Both the position numbers and the translations under genes were made by a program. Of a DNA stretch of 64,000 nucleotides, positions 17,132 through 26,157 are shown piece after piece. Within the stretch, counting starts at the first letter, position 1. Each line of letters starts with the position of its first letter. Source of the DNA: Bog-473 sp963736525. GTDB lineage: Bacteria > Actinomycetota > Acidimicrobiia > Acidimicrobiales > RAAP-2. The notes below the pieces were generated by a model. That model did no database searches and was not told the DNA's origin. It saw only the letters and a program-made list of their open reading frames with translations. The DNA is taken from NCBI GenBank assembly GCA_963736525.1, contig CAVTPF010000025.1, positions 34,331 through 98,330 on the forward strand. Direction: 5' to 3'.

Positions 17132-18751
17132 CTAGCCGAGCTCGATCGCCTTCACGAGCAGGAGTATGACGGCGACGACGAGGTAGGCCCGCATGGCGTA
17201 CATCCCGAGCAGCCGGCCGCGGGACCACTGGGGGCGGTTGAGGAGGTTCAGGGGTGGCATGCGCCAGGTGGAACGGCGTTCTTTCCAGTCGGGTGGCTCC
17301 GCCTCCTGCCTGCCCCGCCCGCCCCACAAGACCACCCCCATCACCACATAGCCGGCGAGCAGCACCCCGCCCAGGACCAGCGCCAGCAGGTTCACATCGA
17401 TGTTGGAGAACAGCGTCGTCGCCATCAGCACCAGCGACAGCATCAACAGGATGGAGACGATCACGCCGGCCACGACGTTGAGCCAGGGGCGGTTGACCCA
17501 CGGACCGAGCACGTCCTTGTCATTGCAAAGGAGGAGGAGGAAGACGGTGGCGCTGGGCAGGAGGACACCGGCGAGGGCCTGCACCCCGGTCGTGATGAGG
17601 CCCAATGGCGCGCCGGGGATCAGCACGATGCCCGCCGCGCCGACGACCATGGCGGCAAACGCCCCGTAGAAGAATTTGGCGTCGCGGAAGGACCGGTGCA
17701 GCGAATGGCGGGCGCCGAAGACGTCGCCGAACGCGTACGACGTGGACAGGGTGACCGAGGCGGCTCCGATGATCGACGCGTTGAGCAGGATGAAGGCGAA
17801 CATGGTCCCGGCCGCCCCCCCGACATAGTGCTGGAGGCCCCGGGCGACGCCACCGGCGTCGGTGAAGTGGCCGGCAATCGCCGTGCCCGAGAAGGCCGTG
17901 GCCACGACCGCCATGAGAAGCGACGCGGCAAAGACGGTGACCAGCGACCCCAGGACGGTGTCGACCCGCTCGTAGTTGATCCAGCGGGGGGTGATCCGCT
18001 TGTCGACGATGTTCGACTGCTGGAAGAACAACTGCCACGGAGCCACCGTCGTCCCGACGATGGCGATGATGAGGAGCACCGAGGTCGAGTTGAACCCGCC
18101 CTGGACGCCCGGGACTGTCAGGCCGTGCAGGAAGGCGCTCGGCGAGGGATGGCTCTCGACGGCGAGCGGGATGACCAAGAAGTTGGCGACGATGAAGACG
18201 AACATGAACCGCTCCCACCTGCGGAAGCTGCCCGTTGCCGTCATGACGATCAGTGCCAGGCCCGCGAGGGGCACCGAGACGTACTCGCTGACGCCGAAGT
18301 AGCCGAGCGCCAAGCTGATCCCGATGAACTCGGTGGCGATGGTGAGGAAATTGAGGATGAAGAGATCGCCCACCGAGAACGCCCCCCAAAACTTCCCGAA
18401 GCGCTCGTTGATCAGCCGAGCATGGCCGACGCCGGTGACGGCACCGAGGCGGACCACCATCTCCTGGTTCACGATCAGGACGGGTATGAGCAACGGCAGG
18501 GTCCACAGCAGCGTCAGCCCGTAGTTCTGCCCCGCCTGGGCGTAGGTCGCGACACCGCCGGCGTCGTTGTCGCCCACCATGACGATGAGACCGGGGCCCA
18601 TGATGGCGAGCAGCGTGAGAACCCTCGCCCACCACGATCGCCGCGCCGCGGTGTCGTGCTGGCGGATGGTGCCGAAGGCACCCTCGATGTCCCCGAGGTG
18701 GGCCTCGTCGAGGACCGCCGTCGCGCCGTCATCCTCCTGCGGGTCGGGCAT
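17132..18751 (-). CDS. NRAMP-family divalent metal transporter (NRMT-like variant)
   Basis: 539-residue polytopic protein with about 11 membrane helices, an N-terminal cytoplasmic tail of about 45 residues and a hydrophilic loop before the last helix. In helix 1 the canonical DPGN metal motif appears as GDNDAGG, and in helix 6 the usual MPH is replaced by VAPWQ. Loss of the helix-6 methionine is known in NRAMP-related magnesium transporters and in other non-canonical branches. The gene upstream on the same strand encodes a soluble MgtE-type sensor protein, which supports Mg2+ or another hard cation as substrate. Manganese is the alternative. Confidence 0.88.
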   Translation of the reverse strand: MPDPQEDDGATAVLDEAHLGDIEGAFGTIRQHDTAARRSWWARVLTLLAIMGPGLIVMVGDNDAGGVATYAQAGQNYGLTLLWTLPLLIPVLIVNQEMVVRLGAVTGVGHARLINERFGKFWGAFSVGDLFILNFLTIATEFIGISLALGYFGVSEYVSVPLAGLALIVMTATGSFRRWERFMFVFIVANFLVIPLAVESHPSPSAFLHGLTVPGVQGGFNSTSVLLIIAIVGTTVAPWQLFFQQSNIVDKRITPRWINYERVDTVLGSLVTVFAASLLMAVVATAFSGTAIAGHFTDAGGVARGLQHYVGGAAGTMFAFILLNASIIGAASVTLSTSYAFGDVFGARHSLHRSFRDAKFFYGAFAAMVVGAAGIVLIPGAPLGLITTGVQALAGVLLPSATVFLLLLCNDKDVLGPWVNRPWLNVVAGVIVSILLMLSLVLMATTLFSNIDVNLLALVLGGVLLAGYVVMGVVLWGGRGRQEAEPPDWKERRSTWRMPPLNLLNRPQWSRGRLLGMYAMRAYLVVAVILLLVKAIELG

Positions 18752-18977
18752 GCGTCACCTCCTTCGTGCCCCGGTGGCTCTCGTGGACGTCTCCTTCGGA
18801 TCCCGGGTCGGGCGGCGCGCCGGGCGCGTCCCGGGTGGTGCGACCGCCGCGGCCGCCGTCGTTGGGGGCGGGGCGGCCTCCGGTCGTGGGCACGGACGTG
18901 ACCCACGAGGCGCACTCACCCGCCGGCAGCAGGCTACGAACGCGGCCCCGGGGCCGGTCTTCGCCGCCGGAACACCG

Positions 18978-20243
18978 TCACTCCTCGGCCGCCGTCAAGC
19001 CGAAGTCCCGCCGCCAACCCGACGGCAGGAGGAGCTCGAGGACGTCGTCAACCGTGATGACGCCCAGAATGTTCCGGTGCTCGGGATCGAGCACCGGAGC
19101 CACGGTCAGGTTGAAGTCGGACATCTTGCGCACCGTGCCCCCGAGATCCCAATCCGGATGCACGTGCCCGAGCTCGGTCGAGGCGACCTCCGACAGCGGC
19201 TTGTCGCGCGGGCTCTGGATCAGCTGGACGGCCGACACCGACCCCGCCACATGCCCATCGGGATCGGAGACAAACACCACGGCGAGCGCCTCCCGGGGCA
19301 CCGTGCTGACCCGGATGGCCTGGAGCGCCTGCTCCACGGTCGTTGTGCCGGGCAACTGCAAGAAGTCGGGGCTCATGAGGCCACCCGCCGTCTCGGGGTG
19401 GTAGTGCAGGAGCGACCGGACCTTCCGACGCTGGGGCTCCGGCAGCAGCTCCAGAATCGGGGCCCGCCGTTCCTGGTCGATCTCCGAGATCATGTCGGCC
19501 GCGTCGTCGGGCGCCATCGAACCGAGAAGCTGGGCGGCTTCGGCGTCGGAGCGTTCCTGGACGAACTCGACCTGGTGCTCGGGATCGAGCTCCTCGAAGA
19601 CGTCTGCCTCCAAGGCCGGATCCTGGCCCACCGCCTCGATGATCTCCTCCCCCTCCTCGTGCGAGGCCGCTTCCACCAGGTCCGCGATCCGGGCCGGGTG
19701 CAGCCGGGCCAGTTTGCGGTACGGGATCCGCAGACGGGCGGTCGGCACGTGGGAGACGAAGGGCTCGATGCTGCCCCAGTCGACGATGGCGCGGGCCGCG
19801 GAGCGCTGGCCGAGCCGCCCGGGGAGGAGGCGGCGCAGGGTCCCGCGCGCCGTGGGGTCCACCCCGACGACCTCCCAGCCCGTCTCCGTGGGCGCCAACT
19901 CGATCTCGTTGGCTCGGATGAGCCGGCCACCCACCAGGTTGATCAGGTGCCGGGCCATGAGGTCCTTCGCCAGGAGGAGCTCGCCGGGTCGCCGCTCGAA
20001 GCGGCGGAGGTCGACCTTGGCACCGTCGAAGGTGACCCGCCCGGGCTCGATGCCGGAGATCTTGCGGGCCGGCACGAAGAGCTCCCGCCCGCCGATCTTC
20101 ACGACCAGACCCGTGATGGGTGGGTGCGCGCTGTCGCCGATGCGCACGATGAGGTCCTGCACGCGCCCGAGCTTGTCCCCCGTTCGCGCGTCGACAAGCG
20201 GGCGCTTGACGACGCCCGAGAGGTGGATCAGCTCATTCGCCAT
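18978..20243 (-). CDS. Soluble PRC-barrel / MgtE_N / CBS-pair protein
   Basis: 421 residues. The N-terminus is a PRC-barrel pair (HLSGVVKRPLVDARTGDKLG), then an MgtE intracellular N domain (VEEASHEEGEEII to the HYHPETAGGLM hinge), then two CBS motifs ending LGVITVDDVLELLLP. The five-helix membrane channel of true MgtE is missing. In MgtE this cytosolic half senses Mg2+ and gates the pore. Here it is a separate protein encoded upstream of an NRAMP-type carrier, so it may gate or regulate that carrier. ATG 20243 is the natural start (MANELIHLSG). Confidence 0.85.
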   Translation of the reverse strand: MANELIHLSGVVKRPLVDARTGDKLGRVQDLIVRIGDSAHPPITGLVVKIGGRELFVPARKISGIEPGRVTFDGAKVDLRRFERRPGELLLAKDLMARHLINLVGGRLIRANEIELAPTETGWEVVGVDPTARGTLRRLLPGRLGQRSAARAIVDWGSIEPFVSHVPTARLRIPYRKLARLHPARIADLVEAASHEEGEEIIEAVGQDPALEADVFEELDPEHQVEFVQERSDAEAAQLLGSMAPDDAADMISEIDQERRAPILELLPEPQRRKVRSLLHYHPETAGGLMSPDFLQLPGTTTVEQALQAIRVSTVPREALAVVFVSDPDGHVAGSVSAVQLIQSPRDKPLSEVASTELGHVHPDWDLGGTVRKMSDFNLTVAPVLDPEHRNILGVITVDDVLELLLPSGWRRDFGLTAAEE

Positions 20244-20416
20244 GGCGAGTCGGCACCGTGGCGGCAGCACGCCCCGGCCGGGGCCGGCGGGAGGGGTGGC
20301 CGGGCAGGGCCGGCACCTTCCCCCGGCAGGAGGGCACCGAGGATCCCGCGACGAGTCGCGTCCGACAGGAGCCGGAAGGCATCGCTGGCCACCGACACCC
20401 GGTCGGCGTCTCGCAC
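20228..20416 (-). other. Possible ArsR-type HTH remnant in the MgtE/LCP intergenic region
   Basis: A 62-codon reading frame contains SDAFRLLSDATRRGILGALL, resembling the first helices of ArsR-family repressors, then loses similarity. It overlaps the start of the MgtE-like gene. The remaining sequence to 20716 shows no gene and probably contains the divergent promoters. Chance resemblance is quite possible. Confidence 0.22.
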
Positions 20417-20716
20417 CCGCGAGTACCTTCGTGCATACGCAGGTCACGATACATGTCGGGCTCTGGCGTGGCCACGCTCGGCCGACGTGACCCGCGGGGG
20501 TCCCTCCCCTTCGAGCTGCATCCCGCCTTGCCCTCCCCCCAGGCCCGTGATGCCGCGCCCGTCGACCCGGGGCGAAGACCGGCCGGCCGGTGACTGCCGC
20601 GGACGGACCGCGCTGGCTAGGCTGGCCAGCCGTTACGGCCACCCGCACGGGTGCCGTCACGGGGGCACGGGCGTCGACCGGGACCCGCGGTCGCACGCCG
20701 AACACATGACTGCACC

Positions 20717-22645
20717 ATGAGCCCGCCCAAATCTGAGAACGATCCCGTCGAGAAGGGGCTCCACGAGCTCGGACGCCAGATCGACGCGGCGGACGCCTCA
20801 CCTTCCACTCCTTCCACCGGGCCCGCCGCGCCGGATGATGCCGTCGACGACCCGGCGGCCGGGAACCCTGCCGGGAGCCCCATGGAGAACCCTGCCGAGA
20901 ACCCCGTCGAGAGGGGGCTGCACGAGCTCGGACGCCAGATCGAAGAGGCCGAGCGCGCCGCACGGGGCAAGAAGGGCGCTCGAAGGGCACATGGGGGGGC
21001 GATCGGCGGCGGCGCAGCCGCAACCGCAGCCGACGCCGAGGCGGTGGAGCGGCGGGGCCCGGCCCACGCCGCTCCCAAGAAGAAGGCGCGGTCGCGGCGG
21101 CGCACCGTGGCCTGGGTCACCGGCACGATCGGGCTGGTGCTCGTCCTGATCGTCGGCGCGGCGGCGGGCTACGGCTGGTACCTGAACCACGAGATTCATC
21201 GCATCGACCTCAAGAACCTGACCTCTGCTCCGGTGAAGGGGGCGGACGCGGGCACCGAGAACATCCTCATGATCGGCTCGACCTCGCGCTGCGCGCTGAC
21301 GGTACAGAACCCCGCCTACGGGTTGTGCTCACAGGGGGTCAACGGCGTGAACAGCGACGTCGTGATGATCTTGCACCTGAACCCGGCGACCAATTCGCTG
21401 TCCATCCTGTCCATCCCGCGTGACCTCTTCGTGCCCAATGCGCGCTCCGACGGCGCCAACAAGATCGACGCCGCGCTCTACCAGGGGGCCGATCAGCTCA
21501 TCGATTCCATAGAGGAGAACCTCGGGATACCCATTCAGCATTTCGTGGAGCTCAACTTCGACAGCTTCATCAACGTGGTCAACGCGCTGGGCGGCGTCAA
21601 GATGTACTTCCCCGAGCCCGTGTTCGACGCCTACTCGGGCCTCAACATCCAGACGACGGGCTGCATCCAGCTCAACGGCACCCAGGCCCTGCAGGTGGTA
21701 CGGGCCCGCCACGTCCAGTACAAGGGTCCGGGCGTCACGACCGACGACCCCAACTACTGGCCCCAGGAAGCGCAGAGCGACATCGCGCGCATCCGCCGCG
21801 ATCACGAATTCCTGCGCGTGCTGGCCACCGCCGTCAAGGCCAAGGGGCTGAGCAACCCGATCACCGACCAGCAGCTGGTCGCCGGTGTCGTGGGGCAGCT
21901 CACGGTCGACTCCGGCCTGTCGGCCGGCGACATGATCAGCCTGGTGCTCGGGTACCACAACGTCAACGTGAACTCCGCGCCGCAGCTCACGCTGCCCGTC
22001 GCGGTGGACCAGTTCGGCAGCTACACGTACCAGGGCGGCAGCTACGGCGACGTCGAGTTCCCGGCCGAGCCGCAGGACCACACGGCGATCGACCAGTTCC
22101 TCGGGCTCACGTCGACCAACGACGACACGTACTCGGGTGGCATCCTGCCGTCGCCCTCGACGGTCACGGTCTCGGTGCTCAACGGGTCGGGCGCCTACAA
22201 CCAGGCCACCGACACCTCGCAGAGCCTGCAGGCCTTGGGCTTCCACATCGGCACCGTCGGCGACAGCCCACCGGTCGGCCAAGAGGCCGAGACGGTCGTG
22301 TACTACTCGTCCAAGACGCCGGCCGAGCTGGCGGCCGCCCAGGCCGTGGCCAACTCCATGTCCGGCGCGGTGATCATGGCCGAAGATCCGAGCCAGGTGA
22401 ACCCCGGCTCGCAAGTGACCGTCGTGACCGGCACCGACTTCAGCGTGAACCCGCCGCCGGCGACCACGACCCCGACCTCGGCCGGCGGGTCTGCGGTCAG
22501 CCCGGCCACGTCGACCACCACGACCACGGCGAGCAGCGGTAACACCGGCAACACCGGCGCGTTCGCCCCCCCGACGCCGACCGTGGAGCCTCTCGCGCCC
22601 TGGGACCCCCGTTCGTGCACCCCCAGCGGGGGCGAGGGCAGCTGA
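20717..22645 (+). CDS. LytR-CpsA-Psr (LCP) family cell-wall glycopolymer transferase
   Basis: 642 residues. A cytoplasmic tail of about 135 residues is followed by one transmembrane helix (VTGTIGLVLVLIVGAAAGYGWYL), the LCP catalytic domain (about 170-400, with DVVMILHLNP, LSIPRDLFVP and RRDHEFLRVL), and a LytR_C domain (about 480-560, VSVLNGSGAYNQATDT). LCP enzymes transfer lipid-linked polymers to peptidoglycan outside the membrane. The tail contains a repeated motif, PVEKGLHELGRQI near residue 10 and PVERGLHELGRQI near residue 63. The C-terminus is Thr/Ser/Pro-rich. It is divergent from the MgtE-like gene. Confidence 0.9.
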   Translation: MSPPKSENDPVEKGLHELGRQIDAADASPSTPSTGPAAPDDAVDDPAAGNPAGSPMENPAENPVERGLHELGRQIEEAERAARGKKGARRAHGGAIGGGAAATAADAEAVERRGPAHAAPKKKARSRRRTVAWVTGTIGLVLVLIVGAAAGYGWYLNHEIHRIDLKNLTSAPVKGADAGTENILMIGSTSRCALTVQNPAYGLCSQGVNGVNSDVVMILHLNPATNSLSILSIPRDLFVPNARSDGANKIDAALYQGADQLIDSIEENLGIPIQHFVELNFDSFINVVNALGGVKMYFPEPVFDAYSGLNIQTTGCIQLNGTQALQVVRARHVQYKGPGVTTDDPNYWPQEAQSDIARIRRDHEFLRVLATAVKAKGLSNPITDQQLVAGVVGQLTVDSGLSAGDMISLVLGYHNVNVNSAPQLTLPVAVDQFGSYTYQGGSYGDVEFPAEPQDHTAIDQFLGLTSTNDDTYSGGILPSPSTVTVSVLNGSGAYNQATDTSQSLQALGFHIGTVGDSPPVGQEAETVVYYSSKTPAELAAAQAVANSMSGAVIMAEDPSQVNPGSQVTVVTGTDFSVNPPPATTTPTSAGGSAVSPATSTTTTTASSGNTGNTGAFAPPTPTVEPLAPWDPRSCTPSGGEGS

Positions 22646-22654
22646 GCCAGGGGC

Positions 22655-23479
22655 TCAGGCGAAGATCTCGCCGCCGTTCGTGTCGAGCGCCTGCCCGGTC
22701 ATGGCCGAGGACAGGTCCGAGGCGAGATACACGATGGAGCCGGCGACGTCCTCGTCACTCGGGATCCGTCCCAGCGGCACGCGCGCGTTGAGCTCGTCGA
22801 CCACGACCTGGGCGGGCACCCCCCGTCCGCTCGAGGTCATTTCGATGTAGATGTCCACCGATGGGCCGGCCATCCACCCCGGGACCACGGCGTTGACGCG
22901 GACCTTGGAGGGCCCGAGCTCGTAGGCCAGGACGCGGGTCGCCGTGAGCAGCGCACCCTTCGAAATGGCGTAGCCCCCCTGCACCGGCTGCGGCTGGCGC
23001 GCCACCATGGAGGCCACCATCACCACCGATCCGCCGCCTCGTTCGCGCATGGACGGGAGCGCGGCCCGCGTCATCTGCAGCGAGCCGAAGAGGTTCGTGT
23101 CCATGATCTTGCGCCAGATCGCCAGGTCGACGTCTTCGAAGCTCTGAAACGCGTCGAACCGGAACGCATTGTTCACCAGCACGTCGATGCCGCCGAACTC
23201 CTCCGTCGCCGCCTCCATGAGGCGGCGACACGCCTCGGGGTCGGTGATGTCGGTCGGCACGGCGATGGCCTGCGCCCCGCGGCCCACCTCGGCCAGGACG
23301 TCGTCGAGGGTCGACTGCCGCCGGGCCGCCAGCACCAGGTGGGCACCATGGGCCGCCAGTGCCCGCGCCGCCTGTCGGCCCAGCCCCGGCCCGACGCCCG
23401 ACACGACGCACACCTTCCCCGCCAGCAGTCCGGCTGCCGCGACCTCCCTGCTCCCCGTTTCCCGCTCGGTTGTGGTCAT
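22655..23479 (-). CDS. SDR-family oxidoreductase
   Basis: 274 residues with a classical SDR fold. The cofactor motif is VVSGVGPGLGRQ, with NNA (VNNAFRFDA), the catalytic region (serine in MVASMVARQP, then YAISKGAL as YxxxK), and the C-terminal GQALDTNGGEIF. Substrate unknown. ATG 23479 follows TACGCT by six bases, consistent with a leaderless start. It converges on the LCP gene and is divergent from a small cysteine-rich gene. Confidence 0.88.
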   Translation of the reverse strand: MTTTERETGSREVAAAGLLAGKVCVVSGVGPGLGRQAARALAAHGAHLVLAARRQSTLDDVLAEVGRGAQAIAVPTDITDPEACRRLMEAATEEFGGIDVLVNNAFRFDAFQSFEDVDLAIWRKIMDTNLFGSLQMTRAALPSMRERGGGSVVMVASMVARQPQPVQGGYAISKGALLTATRVLAYELGPSKVRVNAVVPGWMAGPSVDIYIEMTSSGRGVPAQVVVDELNARVPLGRIPSDEDVAGSIVYLASDLSSAMTGQALDTNGGEIFA

Positions 23480-23570
23480 GGTCGAAGCGTAGAACGGCGA
23501 GGGGCGGCCATCCGCGCCAGTGTCACGCGGGCCTGGAATGATCGGCGAGAGGGTTGAGCAAAGGAGGGCC

Positions 23571-23897
23571 ATGGCCATTTGTTCACGCTGTGGGCTCGAC
23601 ATGACCGACGGGATCAGCTGCCTGACGGATCCCGTCGTGATCGAGGGGAGGGCCTACGCCCCCATCCGCTGGGGCCAGGAGCTCCGACCGAGGCACCGCT
23701 ACGAGCCCGAGGAGTGCCGGGACTGCGGGACGCCCCTCGGCGGGGTGCACCATCGCGGTTGCTGCATCGAGCGGTGCCCGGCCTGCCACGGCCAGGCGAT
23801 CGGCTGCGGGTGCGCGAGCGAGCCTCTCTGCACCTTCGAGAGCTCCCGCCCCGACCGTTGCCGGTCCCACGTGCTGCGCCGGGTCGGCTGGCGCTGA
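23571..23897 (+). CDS. Small cysteine-rich (zinc-ribbon-like) protein
   Basis: 108 residues with several CxxC pairs: ICSRCG near the N-terminus, ECRDCG in the middle, then HHRGCCIERCPACHG and GCGCA. The spacing suggests two or three zinc sites. Start ATG 23571 has AGGAGG directly upstream, so the gene is probably real and well translated. No named family recognised; nucleic-acid or protein binding is only a guess. Confidence 0.6.
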   Translation: MAICSRCGLDMTDGISCLTDPVVIEGRAYAPIRWGQELRPRHRYEPEECRDCGTPLGGVHHRGCCIERCPACHGQAIGCGCASEPLCTFESSRPDRCRSHVLRRVGWR

Positions 23898-23900
23898 CGG

Positions 23901-24533
23901 TCAGTCGTCCGGTCCAGGTGCTCGTCCCGAGCGCCTGAGGATCGCCTCCCAGGGTCGAAGCCGGGACCCCAGCGGGACCAGGGCCGCTGCCACACGCCCC
24001 GGCACCCCGCCCTCGGCCACCGCAGCGCACACACCCGTGGCCGTGTACAGCGCGGCGGGATCGGACGGCCGGTGCCGTCCCCCGAGCGAGCGCGCCAGGT
24101 CCCAGGTGTGCAGGTGCCATTCACACGCTGCGACGGCGGCGTGGAGTCCCGCGGTGACGGTGCCGCGCGGGTAACCGAAGGGCAGGTCCCACAGCGCCGG
24201 AAGACGCTCGCGATAGGACCGGGCGACCGAGACGAACTGTGCCACCGCCTCGGGCCCCGCCACGCCCACGAGCTCCCGCAGTGCTGCGGCGTTGCGGGCC
24301 GTCAGATCGGCCAGGCCGAAGGGCGGCGCGGCATCGCCGTTCTCGGCACGGCTGAGCCAGGCGTGGTACCACCCGGCCACCACCAGGACGTGCCGTGCCA
24401 GCTCCGTGGACGACCAGTACCCGCAGGCGGCGCGGTCCCAGCCCGCCGCATGGAGGGAGCCCGCCAGCGCCGCGAAAGCGTCGACACCCTCGTCGTACAG
24501 GCGCAAGATGTCGGCCTGGGGAACACGTGTCAC
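23901..24533 (-). CDS. TIGR03083/DinB-fold family protein
   Basis: About 210 residues. The N-terminal DILRLYDEGVDAFAALAGSL and WSSTELARHVLVVAGWYHAW carry the helix and histidine pattern of the mycothiol-dependent maleylpyruvate isomerase superfamily, and VAACEWHLHTWDLARSLG provides the C-terminal metal-binding histidines. The reaction is unknown. GTG 24533 is preferred because CATAGT lies six bases upstream; longer reading frames upstream have no family support. It converges on the zinc-ribbon gene. Confidence 0.7.
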   Translation of the reverse strand: MTRVPQADILRLYDEGVDAFAALAGSLHAAGWDRAACGYWSSTELARHVLVVAGWYHAWLSRAENGDAAPPFGLADLTARNAAALRELVGVAGPEAVAQFVSVARSYRERLPALWDLPFGYPRGTVTAGLHAAVAACEWHLHTWDLARSLGGRHRPSDPAALYTATGVCAAVAEGGVPGRVAAALVPLGSRLRPWEAILRRSGRAPGPDD

Positions 24534-24873
24534 CACCGGACTATGGCACCTGCCTCGGGCACCCGCGTGGCCACCCTGCTGCTTGTAACGGGCACCGAGT
24601 TCGTCCGCCCCCGGCACCGAGAACGCAGCGTTCGGGCTCGTCCGGACCTGAGTGATCACCCGGCCCTCGCGCTCGTTTTCGTCCTTCAGGCCCACGAGGT
24701 ACATGAGGGTCGGGGGCGCCACAGTGCGAACGGCTGTTGCCGCGGTGCCGCGAACCAATCCCGGTCGTTCGTCGTCCCTTCGCCGTGGCGCCGCACTTGA
24801 CCCAGGTGTCACGAGTCACAAGGGTTGGGGTGCATGAGCCCCTGTCGCTTGACCCCGAGAGCCTGATCGGCCG
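24534..24873. other. Intergenic region, no gene identified
   Basis: About 340 bases between divergent genes. A minus-strand frame (TLMYLVGLKDENEREGRVIT) is open here but matches no family I recognise. Promoters for both flanking genes are expected. Confidence 0.4.
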
Positions 24874-26061
24874 ATGGGGCTGCTCGACGGTGTCCGGGTG
24901 CTGGAAGCGGGACTCCTCGTCCAGGGTCCGCAGGCATCGTTGACCATGCTCGAGTGGGGCGCCGACGTGGTCAAGATCGAGCTGCCTGGCGTCGGCGATC
25001 AGAGCAGGTGGCTCCCGATCAGCCGAGAGGATCGGCGATCGGCATTCTTCGCCGCGTACAACCGCGGCAAACGGAGCATGACCGTCGACCTCCGCGTGCC
25101 CCGGGGCCGGGAAGTCTTCTTGCGCCTGGTCGAACGAGCCGACGTCGTCATCACCAATTTCAAACCCGGCACCATGGACGCCTGGGGCCTCGGGTACGCC
25201 GATGCGGCCGATCGCAACGAGCGGATCATCTATGCGATGGGCTCCTCGTTCGGACCCGAGGGTCCAGACGCAACACGCGAGGGTGCTGACCTCAGCGGGC
25301 AGGCCGCCGGCGGCATCATCAGCACGACCGGCGGGAACGGCAACGAACCGAGTCCGATCGGCGCCACGGTGGCGGACCACATCGCCGGCCAGAATCTCGT
25401 GGCGGGCGTCCTCGCCGCGCTGTACGCACGGGAACGCACGGGACGAGGGCAACTGGTCGAGACCTCACTGCTCGGCGGCCAGGTCTGGGCGCAGGCAGGC
25501 GAGTACACCCAGTACCTCATGTCCGGGAAAGTCTCGGGACCGAGCGGTCGCAGCCATCCGATGATTCCGGGGATCTACGGCATGTTCCCCACAGCTGACG
25601 GATGGATCGCCATTATCGGCGTCGCCGGCGCTGCGCGCGACCACTTCTACCGGACCATCGGCAGGCCCGACCTGATCGACCGTTTCAAGCATCTCTTGTA
25701 CTTCGAGGACGACAAGGCAGAACTGTGGCCGATTCTCGATGGCGTGTTTGCCGCGAGAACAACCGCCGAGTGGTGCGAACTGCTGGGTGCCGCGGGACTG
25801 CGCTTTGCCCCCGTTCGCAGCCACTCGGACGTCGTCGACGATCCCGGCGTCTGGGCCAACCGCTACATCACACGCGCCGACGATGCAGACCCTCCCGGCT
25901 CTCGCGTCGCGATGGTCAGAGCCCCGGTCCGGTTCACCGAGCCCGCGCCAACGGTGGGGTCGCACGTCCCGGAGCTGGGGCAACACACCGAGGAGGTCCT
26001 GCTCGAGGCCGGCTACTCCTGGGACGACATCGCGTCCCTCTCAGCGGACGGTGCCATTTGA
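24874..26061 (+). CDS. CaiB/BaiF-type CoA transferase
   Basis: 395-residue type III CoA-transferase. Diagnostic segments are the N-terminal LLDGVRVLEAG, WGADVVKIE, YNRGKRSMTVDLR, NFKPGTMDAWGL, and the acyl-aspartate catalytic residue in the REGADLSGQAAGG region. The C-terminal PAPTVGSHVPELGQHTEEVL is typical. It moves CoA between organic acids; the substrate cannot be told. ATG 24874 gives the normal family start. Nothing nearby forms an obvious pathway. Confidence 0.88.
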   Translation: MGLLDGVRVLEAGLLVQGPQASLTMLEWGADVVKIELPGVGDQSRWLPISREDRRSAFFAAYNRGKRSMTVDLRVPRGREVFLRLVERADVVITNFKPGTMDAWGLGYADAADRNERIIYAMGSSFGPEGPDATREGADLSGQAAGGIISTTGGNGNEPSPIGATVADHIAGQNLVAGVLAALYARERTGRGQLVETSLLGGQVWAQAGEYTQYLMSGKVSGPSGRSHPMIPGIYGMFPTADGWIAIIGVAGAARDHFYRTIGRPDLIDRFKHLLYFEDDKAELWPILDGVFAARTTAEWCELLGAAGLRFAPVRSHSDVVDDPGVWANRYITRADDADPPGSRVAMVRAPVRFTEPAPTVGSHVPELGQHTEEVLLEAGYSWDDIASLSADGAI

Positions 26062-26157
26062 CGGCAGCCGCACACGGCCGCCGTCAGTGGTAGCCGTGTG
26101 ACTCGTCTATGTCAGGTGCCGATGTACCGACGCCGCGATCGAGTTTGACGGGACTGT

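Noticed and set aside
16556..18901. 781-codon plus-strand frame over the Nudix and NRAMP genes
   Set aside because: Antisense shadow of two clearly conserved minus-strand genes; composition is low-complexity charged residues.
18567..20720. 717-codon plus-strand frame over the MgtE-like gene
   Set aside because: Antisense shadow; the minus strand encodes recognisable PRC, MgtE_N and CBS domains.
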